A stretch of 64,000 nt of DNA from Endocarpon pusillum Z07020. Its lineage: Eukaryota; Ascomycota; Eurotiomycetes; Verrucariales; Verrucariaceae. Shown here piece after piece: positions 50,387 through 61,059 of the stretch; within the stretch, counting starts at the first letter, position 1; the number at the start of each line of letters is the position of its first letter. Under the pieces are notes generated by a model, which had not been told where the DNA came from, searched no databases, and saw nothing but the letters and a program-made list of their open reading frames with translations. The stretch is from NCBI RefSeq assembly GCF_000464535.1, contig NW_006913602.1, positions 81,740-145,739 on the forward strand. Reading direction: 5' to 3'. Position numbers and translations under genes: made by a program.

Positions 50387-52858
50387 TCAAACCTTCGCCC
50401 GTGTTACGAATGGATGTCGCAATGCTTCGAGTGCTGTAATCCTCTTGTCACCCCTCAGGTCCAGGCACTTCTCAAGCAGATCAGCGAAGAGCTCGACCTC
50501 CTTCCTTTCATGCTCGTCAATCCGTTTCCCCTTTGGTGTCAACCTCTCTTTCAAACCTCTGACGGGCTTGGCTTTGACGTCAATAATTTTCGTCACTATT
50601 CTTCCAGTCAATTTGTCCTCCTCGATGGACTGAAAGTTTAGCAAATCATCAAAATATTGATACGTAAGATTGCCCTTCCGGAGGACTTTGTTCGGAAACT
50701 TGCCACGACACTCCATAATGGAACGGAGCATAGCATTGTTGTTGCGACCAGTGAACAGAATTTTGCCAGTAAAAAGCTCGAATAAAGTGCAACCCACAGA
50801 CCACACATCGATGCCATAGTCGTAAGGAATTCCTAGAATGATCTCTGGGGCTCGATAGAAACGCGACACCAAATATGGCGCTGTTATATTCTCTTCGATT
50901 GAGCTGGCGGAGCCCAAATCACAGATCTTGAGAATGTTGCGAGCGTCATTGACAAGAATATTGTCCGGCTTGAGGTCAGCATGAAGATATTGACACTTTC
51001 GGAGAAGGGAGAGCCCAAGGAAGAGCTGTTGAGCGTACGCCCTGATCGCCTTGAGGTTGATACCCACGTCTCGGCCGAATTTCTTCAGTACCTCCCGCAA
51101 ATTGAGCGACAGGTTCTCGAAAACCATGCAAAGATGACCTTTGTGCTCAAAACTTCTCTCGAGCCTAATGATGTGCTTTCTATCCTCAGGATCGCTTGCT
51201 GCAAGATCCTTCAGGATCTCAATCTCTTTGATACCAGCCTTCCGCATTGTATCATTGTTGCGCACAATCTTGATGGCCACAAGTTTGTTGGTCTTGGTGT
51301 CAGTAGCTCGAACCACAGAAGAGAACATGCCGCGGCCGAGATTCTGTAGGACATGATACCTTGATTCGAATAATTCCCCGGGTATAGTCATGTAGTAACC
51401 CTCGGCGTCGTCCCAGTTGTCCATCATTCTGACATCAAGAGCTTGACCAGTCTTAGCGTCCGTAGCACCAACTGGCTTTTCTGGCTTTAATGATGCCTCG
51501 CCAAACATGTCATCCTCGTCATCATCATCCGCAAACATGTCAAAAGGGTCTTTCCGTTTTTCTGGTTCATCAGCTTGGCCTTGGGAAGCTGTGGGGTGAG
51601 AGTGCTCTGGTCCAGATTCGTGCTGCTCCAGAATTCTTCTCTCTGTATTATCAGGGATGGTGATGTTCTCATTGAATAGACGCTTGTCGTGCCGAGCTCG
51701 CTCTTCTTGCATGTCCACAGTAGGATCATAATCCGCCGCAGATGGTTCCTCTTCGTCGCCAGCTACCGAACAAGAATATGAGTTAGCTAGACCTTCACCG
51801 TGCTCAAAATCTATCTCCTCTGGTGAAACCAAAGACTCTTTTGGTGTCTGAGGAGAAGTTGAATCACCACATTTTAGATGAGATGAATGTTCATTCTGGT
51901 CAAGAGTCTCAGGCTGGCTTGACTGTTCTGCAGCCTGTAATGTTCGCACCGAGCTAGAACCGGATGATATGGCATCTGTTCCAAGATGAAGTGCCTGAAC
52001 TAGTAAAGGTGTTTCTTGATTACGATATTTCGCCTTTAGCGCTTCTCGACGTTTGCGTCGTTCCTCAATCAGCGCTGTCTCATCGACCACACCGTGTGCT
52101 CCGACAGATTCGGATTCGGGCTCTGTTAAGGCAAGAGCTTTGGCACTGTTGCATGGCTCAGTATCATGATAATCATGATGTGTTAAGACGTACTTATCTG
52201 CAGATACATGGATAGGATCTTTCGACTCAACCTGTGAAGACTGATTCTCGGATATTTTAGCATTTGACTTTGACGCAGGAACCACGCCAGAGGGCTTGCT
52301 CCGTCCGCTCACTGACTGTTCATCTCTAGATCTACTCTCATTTCTGCTTGCTTGAACTTCCCCGTCAGATTCGCCAACCTTGCTGCGGTTAAAAGTTGCG
52401 GCACGAATAGGTTTTTCGTCTAGCTGCGAATGTCGGAACGGAGAACGACTGCGACTGCGCGAGCTTGTTCTTGGACGTTGGTAGGAGCGACCATCGTCAG
52501 CTTTGTAGTCGAAAGCACGATGATGACGGGAATTGGAAGCCGAATTAGATTCGATATATGGCCGCCGTCCATGACTTCGGTCGGAGAGGTATCTGTCATT
52601 TTCACGCCTCACTTTGTGTGGTCGCGAATGTGACACCTCAGAAGTATTTGTATAACCATCATTTCGACGACGCTTTTCACCTCTCAACGCGCGATAGGGG
52701 GAGCGGGATCGAGATCGCGGATTCCTCACAGGAGCAACATTTGTTCTGGTACGACGGTCAACGCTGGTGCCATTTTGGGAAGGCAAAGTTTGAGATGCCT
52801 TCTCTGAGTCTGATGTAAAGATTTCGCCTTCCGAGTGACTTGAGGGAGACGAGGTCAT
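50387..52858 (-). CDS. PRP4: Prp4-type pre-mRNA splicing kinase
   Basis: Single exon, 823 aa, ATG at 52858. The N-terminal half is Arg/Ser-rich and disordered (SRSRSPYRALRGEKRRR), followed by an acidic DDDEDDMFG stretch. The kinase domain spans about 500-818: glycine loop LGRGMFSSVV, VAIKIV with the ATP-binding Lys at about 526, catalytic loop HADLKPDN (about 625; HAD in place of HRD, as in Prp4 kinases), CDLGSASS in the DFG position and RFYRAPEI. These traits identify the PRPF4B/Prp4 branch of CMGC kinases, nuclear kinases that phosphorylate spliceosome proteins such as Prp6/Prp1. It shares a divergent promoter with Tma7, and a MITE lies in that promoter. Confidence 0.94.
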   Translation of the reverse strand: MTSSPSSHSEGEIFTSDSEKASQTLPSQNGTSVDRRTRTNVAPVRNPRSRSRSPYRALRGEKRRRNDGYTNTSEVSHSRPHKVRRENDRYLSDRSHGRRPYIESNSASNSRHHRAFDYKADDGRSYQRPRTSSRSRSRSPFRHSQLDEKPIRAATFNRSKVGESDGEVQASRNESRSRDEQSVSGRSKPSGVVPASKSNAKISENQSSQVESKDPIHVSADKYVLTHHDYHDTEPCNSAKALALTEPESESVGAHGVVDETALIEERRKRREALKAKYRNQETPLLVQALHLGTDAISSGSSSVRTLQAAEQSSQPETLDQNEHSSHLKCGDSTSPQTPKESLVSPEEIDFEHGEGLANSYSCSVAGDEEEPSAADYDPTVDMQEERARHDKRLFNENITIPDNTERRILEQHESGPEHSHPTASQGQADEPEKRKDPFDMFADDDDEDDMFGEASLKPEKPVGATDAKTGQALDVRMMDNWDDAEGYYMTIPGELFESRYHVLQNLGRGMFSSVVRATDTKTNKLVAIKIVRNNDTMRKAGIKEIEILKDLAASDPEDRKHIIRLERSFEHKGHLCMVFENLSLNLREVLKKFGRDVGINLKAIRAYAQQLFLGLSLLRKCQYLHADLKPDNILVNDARNILKICDLGSASSIEENITAPYLVSRFYRAPEIILGIPYDYGIDVWSVGCTLFELFTGKILFTGRNNNAMLRSIMECRGKFPNKVLRKGNLTYQYFDDLLNFQSIEEDKLTGRIVTKIIDVKAKPVRGLKERLTPKGKRIDEHERKEVELFADLLEKCLDLRGDKRITALEALRHPFVTRAKV

Positions 52859-53489
52859 TTTTGAAGTTGTGGAGGTAATTTCACCGGCTTGGAACGAATC
52901 CTAGCCTTCAGGTGAAGGATTTGTTAGCCCAGGTTCGACAGACGAATACTGGAGATTGAGAAGGCCGACCAGTGATATTTTACCCGTTCAAGAGTTTTTG
53001 GATTGTGCATGAAGGTCTTCAGAAAGGCGAGCACAAGTTCCTAATTATTGACTATGCTGTTCCACGAGTACGAGATGGGATCTGAAGACGACCATCGAGA
53101 AGACTTAGATTCTAGTACATAGCTAGCGCCAAATCATGGACGGAGTCATGCATCAAAAGTCGTCAATATCCGCTAACTTGGACGAGGACAGTCTAGCTTT
53201 TCATGTACTAGCATGGTGTCAGCAGGTGGTGAGGACGTAGGGGTGGTCAGAGGGCGTAGCCGAAAAGAAGGTGTCAAAAGGTCTCTAGAATAAGGGGTAT
53301 CTAGCAGCACTTCTAGGGCTACATCTCTATGGTACATTACTTACACAGTGCTAACGCTCAGCTAAAGTGTGCTAGTGGAACTATAATTTAGCGTATATTG
53401 GCGACTTTTGATGCACCACTCCGTACAATCTAGACATCTACAAAGAAATCGCTTCTTGCTCTTCGTCTCACAAAACCTCATTCTTCATC
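52859..53489. promoter_or_regulatory. Shared divergent promoter of Prp4 and Tma7, carrying a MITE
   Basis: The 631 bp between two divergent start codons. Positions 53141-53423 are a family A element, leaving about 280 bp on the Prp4 side and 66 bp before the Tma7 ATG. Confidence 0.7.
53141..53423. mobile_element. MITE family A copy 3
   Basis: 283 bp with inverted ends of about 40 bp. The left end is CGGAGTCATGCATCAAAAGT and the right end, reversed, is CGGAGTGGTGCATCAAAAGT. TA follows the right end (53424-53425); the left flank is GA, so one side of the target duplication is altered. It has no coding capacity. It is diverged from copies 1 and 2, which have GCCCC in place of GCATC. Confidence 0.85.
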
Positions 53490-53831
53490 ATGGGCAAAGG
53501 AAAGACAGGTGGGTATCCGTACCCCAGGTTGTTTGTTTACCCTTGCTAGTTCTTACATACTCGTCGCCAGGCACTGAACTTGACAACCCAAAACGGACGA
53601 AGGCGCCGCCGAAGGAATATACCCCAGAAGAGATTGCATTTCAAGAAAAAAAGAGGAAGGGTGAGTGCTTCGGCCTTAGCGACATATTTGTGCAATTAAA
53701 ACTACAACTGAACTAATACCTGGGCAGATGCGGCCGAGCAGAAGAAGATGGCTGGTCAAGTGTCCAAATCGAAAGGCCCTCTGAAGACTGCGTCGCATGG
53801 CATCAGCGGCTCGGGAAAAAATAAAAAATGA
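53490..53831 (+). CDS. TMA7: Translation machinery-associated protein 7 (TMA7/CCDC72)
   Basis: Three exons: 53490-53508, 53571-53660 and 53728-53831; introns of 62 and 67 bp (GTGGGT...GCCAG and GTGAGT...GGCAG with ACTAATA branch). The spliced length is 70 aa, close to the 64-residue yeast protein. It starts MGKGKTGTELDNPKR, has a charged helix (EEIAFQEKKRKDAAEQKKM), and ends in the family hallmark SKGPLKTASHGISGSGKNKK, matching the GKGPL...G-I-K-K-S-G-K-K tail. It is a ribosome-associated factor; the exact role is unclear. It is easily missed because no exon is longer than 104 nt. A MITE ends 66 bp before the ATG. Confidence 0.9.
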
Positions 53832-54164
53832 ATTTTGCATTGTACAGGAATGATCTGAATATCGTCTCAGTTGGGGTTTCAACTGGATCATGACTGATCC
53901 TCATATTCTGGCAATGCAAGCGACATCAAGGGCACGAGAATTTCAAATACGCAGCGGATTCTACATGAAACACTCTCGCTTGAATAGCTTATGTGAAATA
54001 CATCTCATTTGATCAGCTCGTATACATCCAAAATTTCTCCGAGTGCAAGCCATTCAATGTCCCCGTCTCAAACAGCCAGATACATATCGAAAAAATATAG
54101 ACCACAACGATTTGTTGTCCTATACCTTGGAAAATAGATGGTCCACAGTCCCCAAGTGTCAATG
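53832..54164. other. Spacer between convergent genes
   Basis: 3' regions of Tma7 and the MFS gene. Nothing else recognised. Confidence 0.6.
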
Positions 54165-55963
54165 TTATCCTCTCTGACTCCGCCCACCCTGGCTCTTAAG
54201 AGTCAAGAACGGCAGGAGGAAAAGACTGAGTCCAGAACTTGCTAGCGAGACAAAGAAAGTCGCCCTATACTTGCCATACGCAGAAGAGAGATTGCTTTCA
54301 TCTACTCCTAAAGCGTCCAGGCCATTGAAGACCGCCGTGGACACGGCAAAGCCCACACTACTGCTCAGTCTCATGACGGTGTTGAAGAGGCCACCAGCAA
54401 CAGATTGCTGCGCCAAAGGTAGTGATGACATAACGTACATGTTGGTGACCGTAAATTCGAAGTCTGCTCCCACAACGCTAAGACACAATGCTGGGAAGAT
54501 GAAAGCCCAGTAGGAGCTATCTTCTTGCATTACGCTGAGTAAAGTAAAGGCCAAGACGTAGCACACGGCGCCAACGGAGATCAATATTTTATTGCTGATG
54601 TAGTGCATTAGAAGACCGGCAATGATATTAACAAGGATACCGCCAATGACTTGAGGAAGGAGATGTACCGCGACCAGGAGGGGAGACATGCTGCGGATCT
54701 TCTGTAGGAAAAGGGCTAGGAAGAACATGTTACTGCTGAAAGCTGCGTAGCCAAAGGATATGATGGCTGTCAGCTGAAATAATTGTGTCAGCGGGATTCT
54801 CAGCGAGACTGCGATTGGAAACCCACAAGCGAGAAATTCCTGTCTTGCCATACATGCAACGGCATGAGGGGGTTCGGAGACAGACCTTGCCAGACCACAA
54901 AGGCGATTATCAAAATGATGCCGAAGGAGATGAAGGCCACGATATAGTTGGTTGACCATCCATACGGTGCAGCGGCGGCTAATCTATCGCACCCATTAGC
55001 AATGTGGATCACTTGTCCGAAATAGACCATACGTAATTCCACTTAGCAAAAGTGCAAGGCCAGCAATGATAGCAATTGCGCCCAGCCAGTCGAGCTGAGT
55101 AAGCGTCATAAAATCGAGAGAACACCGAGAACAATCATTTTCCGGTGGAACTGTCCACCATGAAAGCGCAGCAACCAGACCATATATGACAGCAAGTGTC
55201 CAGAAAGAAGCTCGCCATGGCATGGACCTGTTCAGAAAACCAGAAAGCAAAGCACCAGCTCCAAAACCGAGCGGATTTCCGGAGCTGAAACAAGCGAACG
55301 CTATGTTCTTCCTCCTGGATGGTCGTGGATAAGCAGCACCAAGAGTGCCAATGGCGGCTGGCACGGATGCTGCTGAGCACAAACCAACAAGACCGCAAAA
55401 GACGTCAAGGAAGACTGGATTGGTGGCAAAGCCGGCTATAAGTAGACATGCAGAATAGCAAGTCATTCCGGAAAGGAAAACCAAGCGCCGCCCAAATAAA
55501 TCAGCCACTCTGCCGAAGAACAGTAAGAAGGAGCCAGCAGCCAGTCTAATGTCTAAAGTCAGCATCTGAATTACACGAGGCGCTTCTGCCGAGATGAAAG
55601 GGAGTGGAATAGAGATCTCCAACTGTAGTGATATTGGTTGTCTAGACAAGCTGTTCTGGGAGAGGTGACTGACGCTTGAGCTGCAGATAACCAAGTGACC
55701 TCGACGATGCTCATATGGAGGTCACCGGCAACACGAGAAGTGATACAGACAATAAGGCCAGCAAAAAGCGACGTCTGTGCTGTGGCCAGGGAGGCTGTCA
55801 GGACGAAGGCGCACTCTTGTATCGTGCTGCTAAAACATGAAGGACAGTCGCTAGAGCTATGCATTTTCACGAACAGTTGCTTTCCTGGCAAGGAAGGAAT
55901 TCGCAAATGAGATGAGTGAAAAGTAGAAGAACTGTGCCCCGATTTGGATGAAGGGTGTGACAT
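54165..55963 (-). CDS. MFS transporter, DHA2-like (14-TM type)
   Basis: Four exons: 55963-55674, 55545-55033, 54983-54827 and 54773-54165; introns 128, 49 and 53 bp. The total is 1569 nt, giving 522 aa. The ATG at 55963 opens a Ser/His-rich cytosolic leader. TM1 (SLFAGLIVCIT) is followed by LSAAQALAAGSFLLFFGRVADLFGRR, formed across the first splice; this is motif A of the major facilitator superfamily. Motif C-like glycine-rich GFGAGALLSGF follows. After the third splice come SFGYAAFSSNMFFLALFLQ and further helices. The length and helices fit the DHA2 drug:H+ antiporter group; substrate unknown. The middle splice (55032-54984) has alternatives, but this choice keeps LLLSGITLAAAAPYGWS continuous. 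Confidence 0.85.
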
Positions 55964-56608
55964 TTTGGCAATTCGGTTTTCATTCACAATCACAGAACGA
56001 GAAAACACCACGAGTATCGGTCACTGCAAACAGGAGTTCTCCAGAAGACATCAGATACGTTCAATTAAAATGCGAGAGGGGTGCTCTTCCTTTTCCAGAA
56101 ACAGTGTTTGCTGAAACCTTGAGCATGTCGCATCCTTGCGCCTGCACTATCCTTGATGTTGATCCAAATAAACTTCATCGCCCTCAGGCATCACGTTACA
56201 AAAGGGCCGAACACATGTTTGAAGCATCATGGCGATAATGCATTCCTTGAAAGGGTACTCGCAGTAGTGTAACGAAGATGCGCCGAGAAAGGAAACTTAA
56301 TTTGAAGTCGCACGATGTACTCCGTAGATTAGGGACGATATACGGAGTACTTCTCAACGGCTTGGCAAAGGTGGTTCTTGGGGCCTGCCAAAGGGAAGAT
56401 GAATGATCAAAACTCTTCTATGACGGTTATCTCTTCTCACGAGTACCAGTAGAGCCCAAGATTTGTCTCTTGAGGCTTTTTTGCGGATTCCTATGAAATG
56501 AAATGACGTTCGTTCCCCAAGATATAGCATAAAGCAGCGAAAATTTGTTGCACAACGCAGGAGCTTGAGCGTATCGCACTTGACAGTCAGTGGCGGACAG
56601 ATCCACTG
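55964..56608. other. Intergenic region with a small inverted repeat
   Basis: No gene. A perfect inverted repeat lies at 56317-56350 (listed separately). Confidence 0.55.
56317..56350. repeat. Perfect 10 bp inverted repeat, 14 bp loop
   Basis: GTACTCCGTA ... TACGGAGTAC. The arm carries the TACTCCGTA word seen at the ends of family C and at several other places in the window, so this may be the remnant of an excised element. Confidence 0.85.
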
Positions 56609-57181
56609 TCAGAGACTTTTGGCATCGTATGCCATCAACTTTCCCACCACGAGATACTAGGGTGCATGATTAGGACTGAATGGATGTCTTGCTTATCATG
56701 ATGCATTCCTACCTTATCGTCGAAACGTTCTACCCACCCGTTCAGGTTCTCTCTCTGTTCTGAATCCAGATCATTGCAGTCATCCAACGGACCATCGAGA
56801 TCCTTAGTCAACATGTCTTCGTCGAATGATTGACAAGCCAGTCCTCTGGTCGCATCTCTGCCTGCAAAGTTCTCATACGGTCCACCCGGTCCATAGAAAT
56901 TTCTGCCTGGTGTGACGTCGTAGACTTTCGTTTTGACAGCTAGGTATACAGGCTGTCCATTCTCGCCGTTATATTTCAGCAATGTTCGCGGAGTGAAGTT
57001 CTGGAACACGACAGGTGCCGGTCCTTTAGGTAGAGTAGCCGGAGGGGAGGGGCGCAGTCGGTAGTAAACCAGGAAGACGAACAAAGACAAGAGGATAATA
57101 TTGATAGGCGTTACGACTGTTGCTCTGGCTCCAGCATTAGCCCATGTGGACTTGACTCGGATAGATGAATGCACTGTTCAT
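56609..57181 (-). CDS. Dap1/MAPR-like cytochrome b5-fold haem-binding protein
   Basis: Three exons: 57181-57157, 57116-56713 and 56656-56609, with introns of 40 bp (GTCAAG, branch GCTAATG, ACAG) and 56 bp (GTAGGA...CCTAG). The spliced length is 158 aa. A single N-terminal TM helix (INIILLSLFVFLVYYRLRP) is followed by the b5-like fold. That fold contains FTPRTLLKYNGENGQPVYLAVKTKVYDVT, GRNFYGPGGPYENFAGRDATRGLA with the haem-ligand Tyr candidates, and LNGWVERFDDKYLVVGKLM formed across the last splice. This is the PGRMC1/Dap1 layout; family members bind haem and support cytochrome P450 enzymes of sterol synthesis, including in azole tolerance. The ATG choice needs the 40 bp intron: without it, the open frame has no start codon. 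Confidence 0.85.
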
Positions 57182-58139
57182 TCCACTTTTTAATCTCGCC
57201 CAGCCCTGTAAGAAAATGTCAGGAAGACGGCAGCATGGCAGCATGGCAGCATTTCAGCCGAGTCAGCTCACATTCGGGGCTGCTGTTCGTTGCAGGAAGT
57301 GCATCTTCAGCCATCTTAGACACCACTTGATCGTAACGACGTTGCTCTAAAGAATAGCGTAGCTGACTTGGAGATCGTAATCATTAAGCAATAACTTTAA
57401 ACCGTCCACGCAGTCAAGTGGGGTATCTTCTGAGGATAGCCCGGGATGAGTCTTTCGGCTTCGGCCGGCTAGTACATAATTTCCACAATCCTTCCGGACT
57501 CATCCATTGTCTGAGGTGCGGATTGGGGGCTATGATGTTGCAGTATGCATGGAAAATGGCATTATTATTTAATTTATTGTCACTGTTTCGCACACGGATT
57601 TCCTTTGTCTGTCCATGCTCTCATGCCCCAATCTGTTCCATTCTTGCCTTCCCCGGCTGGTCTCAGGTGAAACAGCACTATTCCTCCAGATGAAACGCGA
57701 CCCTACTCCTCATTTTGTTTCTCACCTGTCAGACTGTCGCAGGGACGGCGGAGCTGCTCTTCACCCAGTTGCCCGATTGGCCTGCTCTTACCTTTTCTGT
57801 CTACTGCATTGCCTGCCTTGTTTGCATTAGACACAGAACTTTGACGTTGCCGTGATTCCTCTGGTCTCTGCGCGTCCTCTGCATTGTTGATCATCTACCT
57901 TGGGGTCAACAACGCCCAAGCTGATAGGAGGCTGTATCGAGGAATTTCTGTTGGATCAATGTACCATTGGTTTTCTGTTTTTGATTGCGACTCCAAGCAA
58001 AAAATCTGAATGAGCAATTGATCACCACAAGCATACCAGAACACTCTGAAGAGTTGGCCCCGTTCGGCACCCGCACGGCGCCACACCCCGAAAGATCAGC
58101 GCTCCTGGCAATTACACTTAGTCTCAAGGGGAGGACAGA
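57182..58139. other. Divergent promoter region
   Basis: No gene. A short GGCAGCAT triple repeat lies at about 57231-57255. It holds promoters of the Dap1-like gene and the coiled-coil gene. Confidence 0.55.
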
Positions 58140-60076
58140 ATGTGGCGGAAGTTCAACAGGTCGAAAGATCCGGCGATAGGAAGTCCAACCTTGATTGAGA
58201 CAACTTTTGATCAACAGTATCTAGACACCATTCCTGAAGTGGACTCGTTACGCAGCGGCGGTCCCAGTAGACGTACTTCGCTCGGTCTCCCAGAGTTGCC
58301 TTTGTCAGTAGCCTGGCAATCAGATTGTGAAAGACGGCGCTGACCTTACGTAGTAAAGTTGTTGAACCGCTTGCACGCCCAGATCGCGCTTCAGCCGACC
58401 ATAGAGCATCCTCTCTCTATTCGCAACCTGGTCAGGAGACGCTCCGCACCGTGCCCCAAGGCTCAGATCGCTTGCTGTCGGTTTACTCTGAAGTATCGCC
58501 ATTAACATCCCCGAGGGGGTCTGCAGATCTCGATGCAGCAGAAAGCCCCGACGTTTCGCCAATTGAACCACCTCCAGCGTCGCAAGACGTTCCCAAGCTC
58601 GATCCGAAATTGCGAACTCACCTACCCATACCTCGAAAACTTCCTCCTGCCTCAGACTCTGCCAGTACAGATTCCGGAGCGTCACCTAGTGTAAGACGAG
58701 AACCTAAAGAGAGCGTTGGAGGTCCTGAATTGTCCGAAGAGGAACGATTAACAATGTTGAGGGAAAAGGACAGAAAGCTCTTGAGTGGCTTTCAAGAACG
58801 GCCTTCAGTGAACAGCAAAGATGCGGTTAGACCAAGGCGTGAGGACTCTCTAGATCATCCAGTCTATCGGGAACCTTGGAAAGGTGCAAGTGGTAGAACA
58901 GCTTTGGTTGAGCCCGTGCGTACTGTTCCTCGGCCAAAACATGACACCGGACCAGTAGCGAAGCGGAGAAGCGTCATCAAAGACCCCAGCGCACACACTG
59001 TCGTCACGGTGCCAGCCTCTCGAAGTACTTCTGCGGAGCCAACCTCACCTATTACCTCAATCCAACCTCCGGAGCCTACTGATTTCCCTGATGAGCCAAT
59101 CAAGCCGACTGCTCCACTTAAAGTCGGAAACAATAAATCTCGGATTCGCTCCCCAGTGACTACTGAAAAACTATCTGGTCCGTTCAATCCACGCTATTCA
59201 GACGCAACGGTTTCATCTTTTGAACCAACCCCGAGTGACATTGGAGATGGAAGCCGCGATGAATCAAAAGTCATTCCTCCAACCTCACAGCAACAACGGC
59301 CCACTGGACCCTTACCTGACACCACTAGCCACCCTCGACCTCAAACGGCGGATGACGACCCTACCAGTCGCTTTAGCTGGACCACCTCCGCCACCACATT
59401 TCCTCCAAAGACACCAGAAATTGATCCTCTTAGCCGCTTTAGCTGGACAACATATGCCACATCAGACCAGGAGAGCCCGCGTACCATGGCCCAGAGGGAC
59501 ATAGACACACCTCCGGTACCGCCAATACCTTATATGCCCAACGCCATGGCCATGCGGAAGCGACCGATGCCATCTCACACCACAGACGCAAATTCAATCT
59601 CCAAGCTGAAAATAAACCGCAAACCCACTCCCTCGAATATAGCCTCCACGCGCTCCTCCTCCCTCCCCAGCACCACCGCCGCCGCCGCCACCTAAGCCCA
59701 CAAATCAACCACCGCAACCATCAGTCCACCGGCCGACCGATCCAAATCACTTCCCCAATGCCCTCCTGAGGTCGAAGCTAAAGACCGTATCGCCGCTCTC
59801 GAAGCCCGTGTGGAAGTTCTCCTCCGTCGACGTGGCAACATCAACCAGATTCTGAAAGAGCTGAGTAACGTCGTGCAGCCGACGAGCTTTGCGTACGATC
59901 TAGCGACGAAGGAAGAGGTCAAGAAGACGGTCAAGGGATTGGAGGATGAATTAAGCGAGATCAGGCAAGAGGAGCATGGTATTGGTATGAGCTTGCACCG
60001 ATTATTCAAAAAGAAAGAGCAAGAGAGTAATTATGGGTATTCTACCGGTTTGTGGATTAAGAGGGTCACTAGTTGA
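58140..60076 (+). CDS. Conserved fungal coiled-coil protein, interrupted by one in-frame TAA
   Basis: Exon 1 is 58140-58303 and exon 2 begins at 58354 after a 50 bp intron (GTCAGT, branch CTGAC, CGTAG). The frame reads a Ser/Pro-rich, probably disordered protein with LSEEERLTMLREKDRK and two RFSWTT repeats. It meets TAA at 59693-59695 (501 aa). The same frame then continues without another stop to TGA at 60074-60076. That part encodes DRIAALEARVEVLLRRRGNI, QPTSFAYDLATKEEVKKTVK and a STGLWIKRVTS end, the conserved C-terminus of a widespread but unnamed fungal family. No GT donor lies between about 59516 and the TAA, so splicing around it looks unlikely. Options are a true nonsense allele (CAA to TAA), stop read-through or sequence error. 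Function unknown. Confidence 0.7.
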
Positions 60077-60456
60077 GAGGTTGAGTGTTTTTCAGTACCA
60101 ACGACCGAGACGGTTCATGGAATCTTGCCTGATTAGCATAAGTATTAGGCCTGAGTTATGGGGTTTGTGATGGACATGATGGGCACCATTGTTGGTGATA
60201 TCCAGGGGATACTGCTAGTCTGTGGCTATGGATTTGGGCTTCGGAAACTCAGAGAGCTGTCTCAACAGATCAACATGTTTGTATCATAATAGAGAAGAAT
60301 TACATCAGTTGTAATCGAGCAACGATAGTAATCATTGTGCAACTTTGAAACTTGCTCGTATAAAGGAGAAGAGTACAAATGCCGGCTCGTGACGTGTGAG
60401 CCTCCACAAGAGCACTATTCAATAATCCCTTTACATCAGCTCCACACATACCAACT
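60077..60456. other. Spacer between convergent genes
   Basis: 3' regions only. Nothing else recognised. Confidence 0.6.
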
Positions 60457-61059
60457 CTAATGACCCACATTACCTACCAATTAGGTGCGTCAGCTTCTCG
60501 TCTTTAGGTCCATAACTGTACCAAAGACAGGGCAAGGGAAGGAAAGAAGAAGGAAACAAATGACCCAGCACTCACCCTGCCAATACCCCTTCTCCACCTT
60601 CCCATCCTTATCAATCTGATTCACCGGCCTATCATGACTCTTAGCCACCGCCTCATTATGCTTCCTCACCTCCTCACTTTGGTTCTCGGGCGCCGGGCCC
60701 GGATCATTGATCGCAGGACTACCGCCATGAGAAGTCTTGGGGTCCGAGTCTGTGGATTCTTCTCCCTGCTTGATCCCTGTAGAGCCTGAGGGGGTCGATG
60801 GTGGGGAATATTTTTTCGGATCATCTGACTGGGAGGTGGAGGAGGCGCTGCCTCCCTTTGAAGCTGGGGATTCTGGGCCGGGGTGCTCGAGGTCCGCTTT
60901 CGGGTTCGGTTGGTCGGATTTGGCATGCCCGGTCATGTCGTCGCCGCCGTAGGATTGGGAGGCATAGAGACGCGTTGTTGGGAGGGTGGTGCGGGTCAGC
61001 AAGGGGTTTGATGGACTTGGGCGGGCGAACCGGGCGGTCGTACGGAAGAGGGATTGCAT
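60457..61059 (-). CDS. Small predicted mitochondrial protein
   Basis: Exon 1 is 61059-60576 and exon 2 is 60473-60457, with a 102 bp intron (GTGAGT, branch CTGAC, GGTAG). The spliced length is 166 aa, ending GYWQGNVGH. The ATG at 61059 starts MQSLFRTTARFARPSPSNPL, an Arg/Ser/Thr-rich, acid-free leader typical of a mitochondrial presequence, with a likely cut near TRLYAS. The rest is hydrophilic: GHAKSDQPNPKADLEHPGPE and repeated Ser/Pro/Gly, then NEAVAKSHDRPVNQIDKDGKVEKGYW. I know similar short fungal proteins only as hypothetical. The last exon has five codons; it is supported by exact frame closure and good splice sites. Confidence 0.65.

Noticed and set aside
59516..59650. Intron from GTACCG at 59516 to remove the TAA in the coiled-coil gene
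   Set aside because: It would delete clearly coding Pro-rich sequence, and the downstream frame either still meets the TAA or hits other stops.
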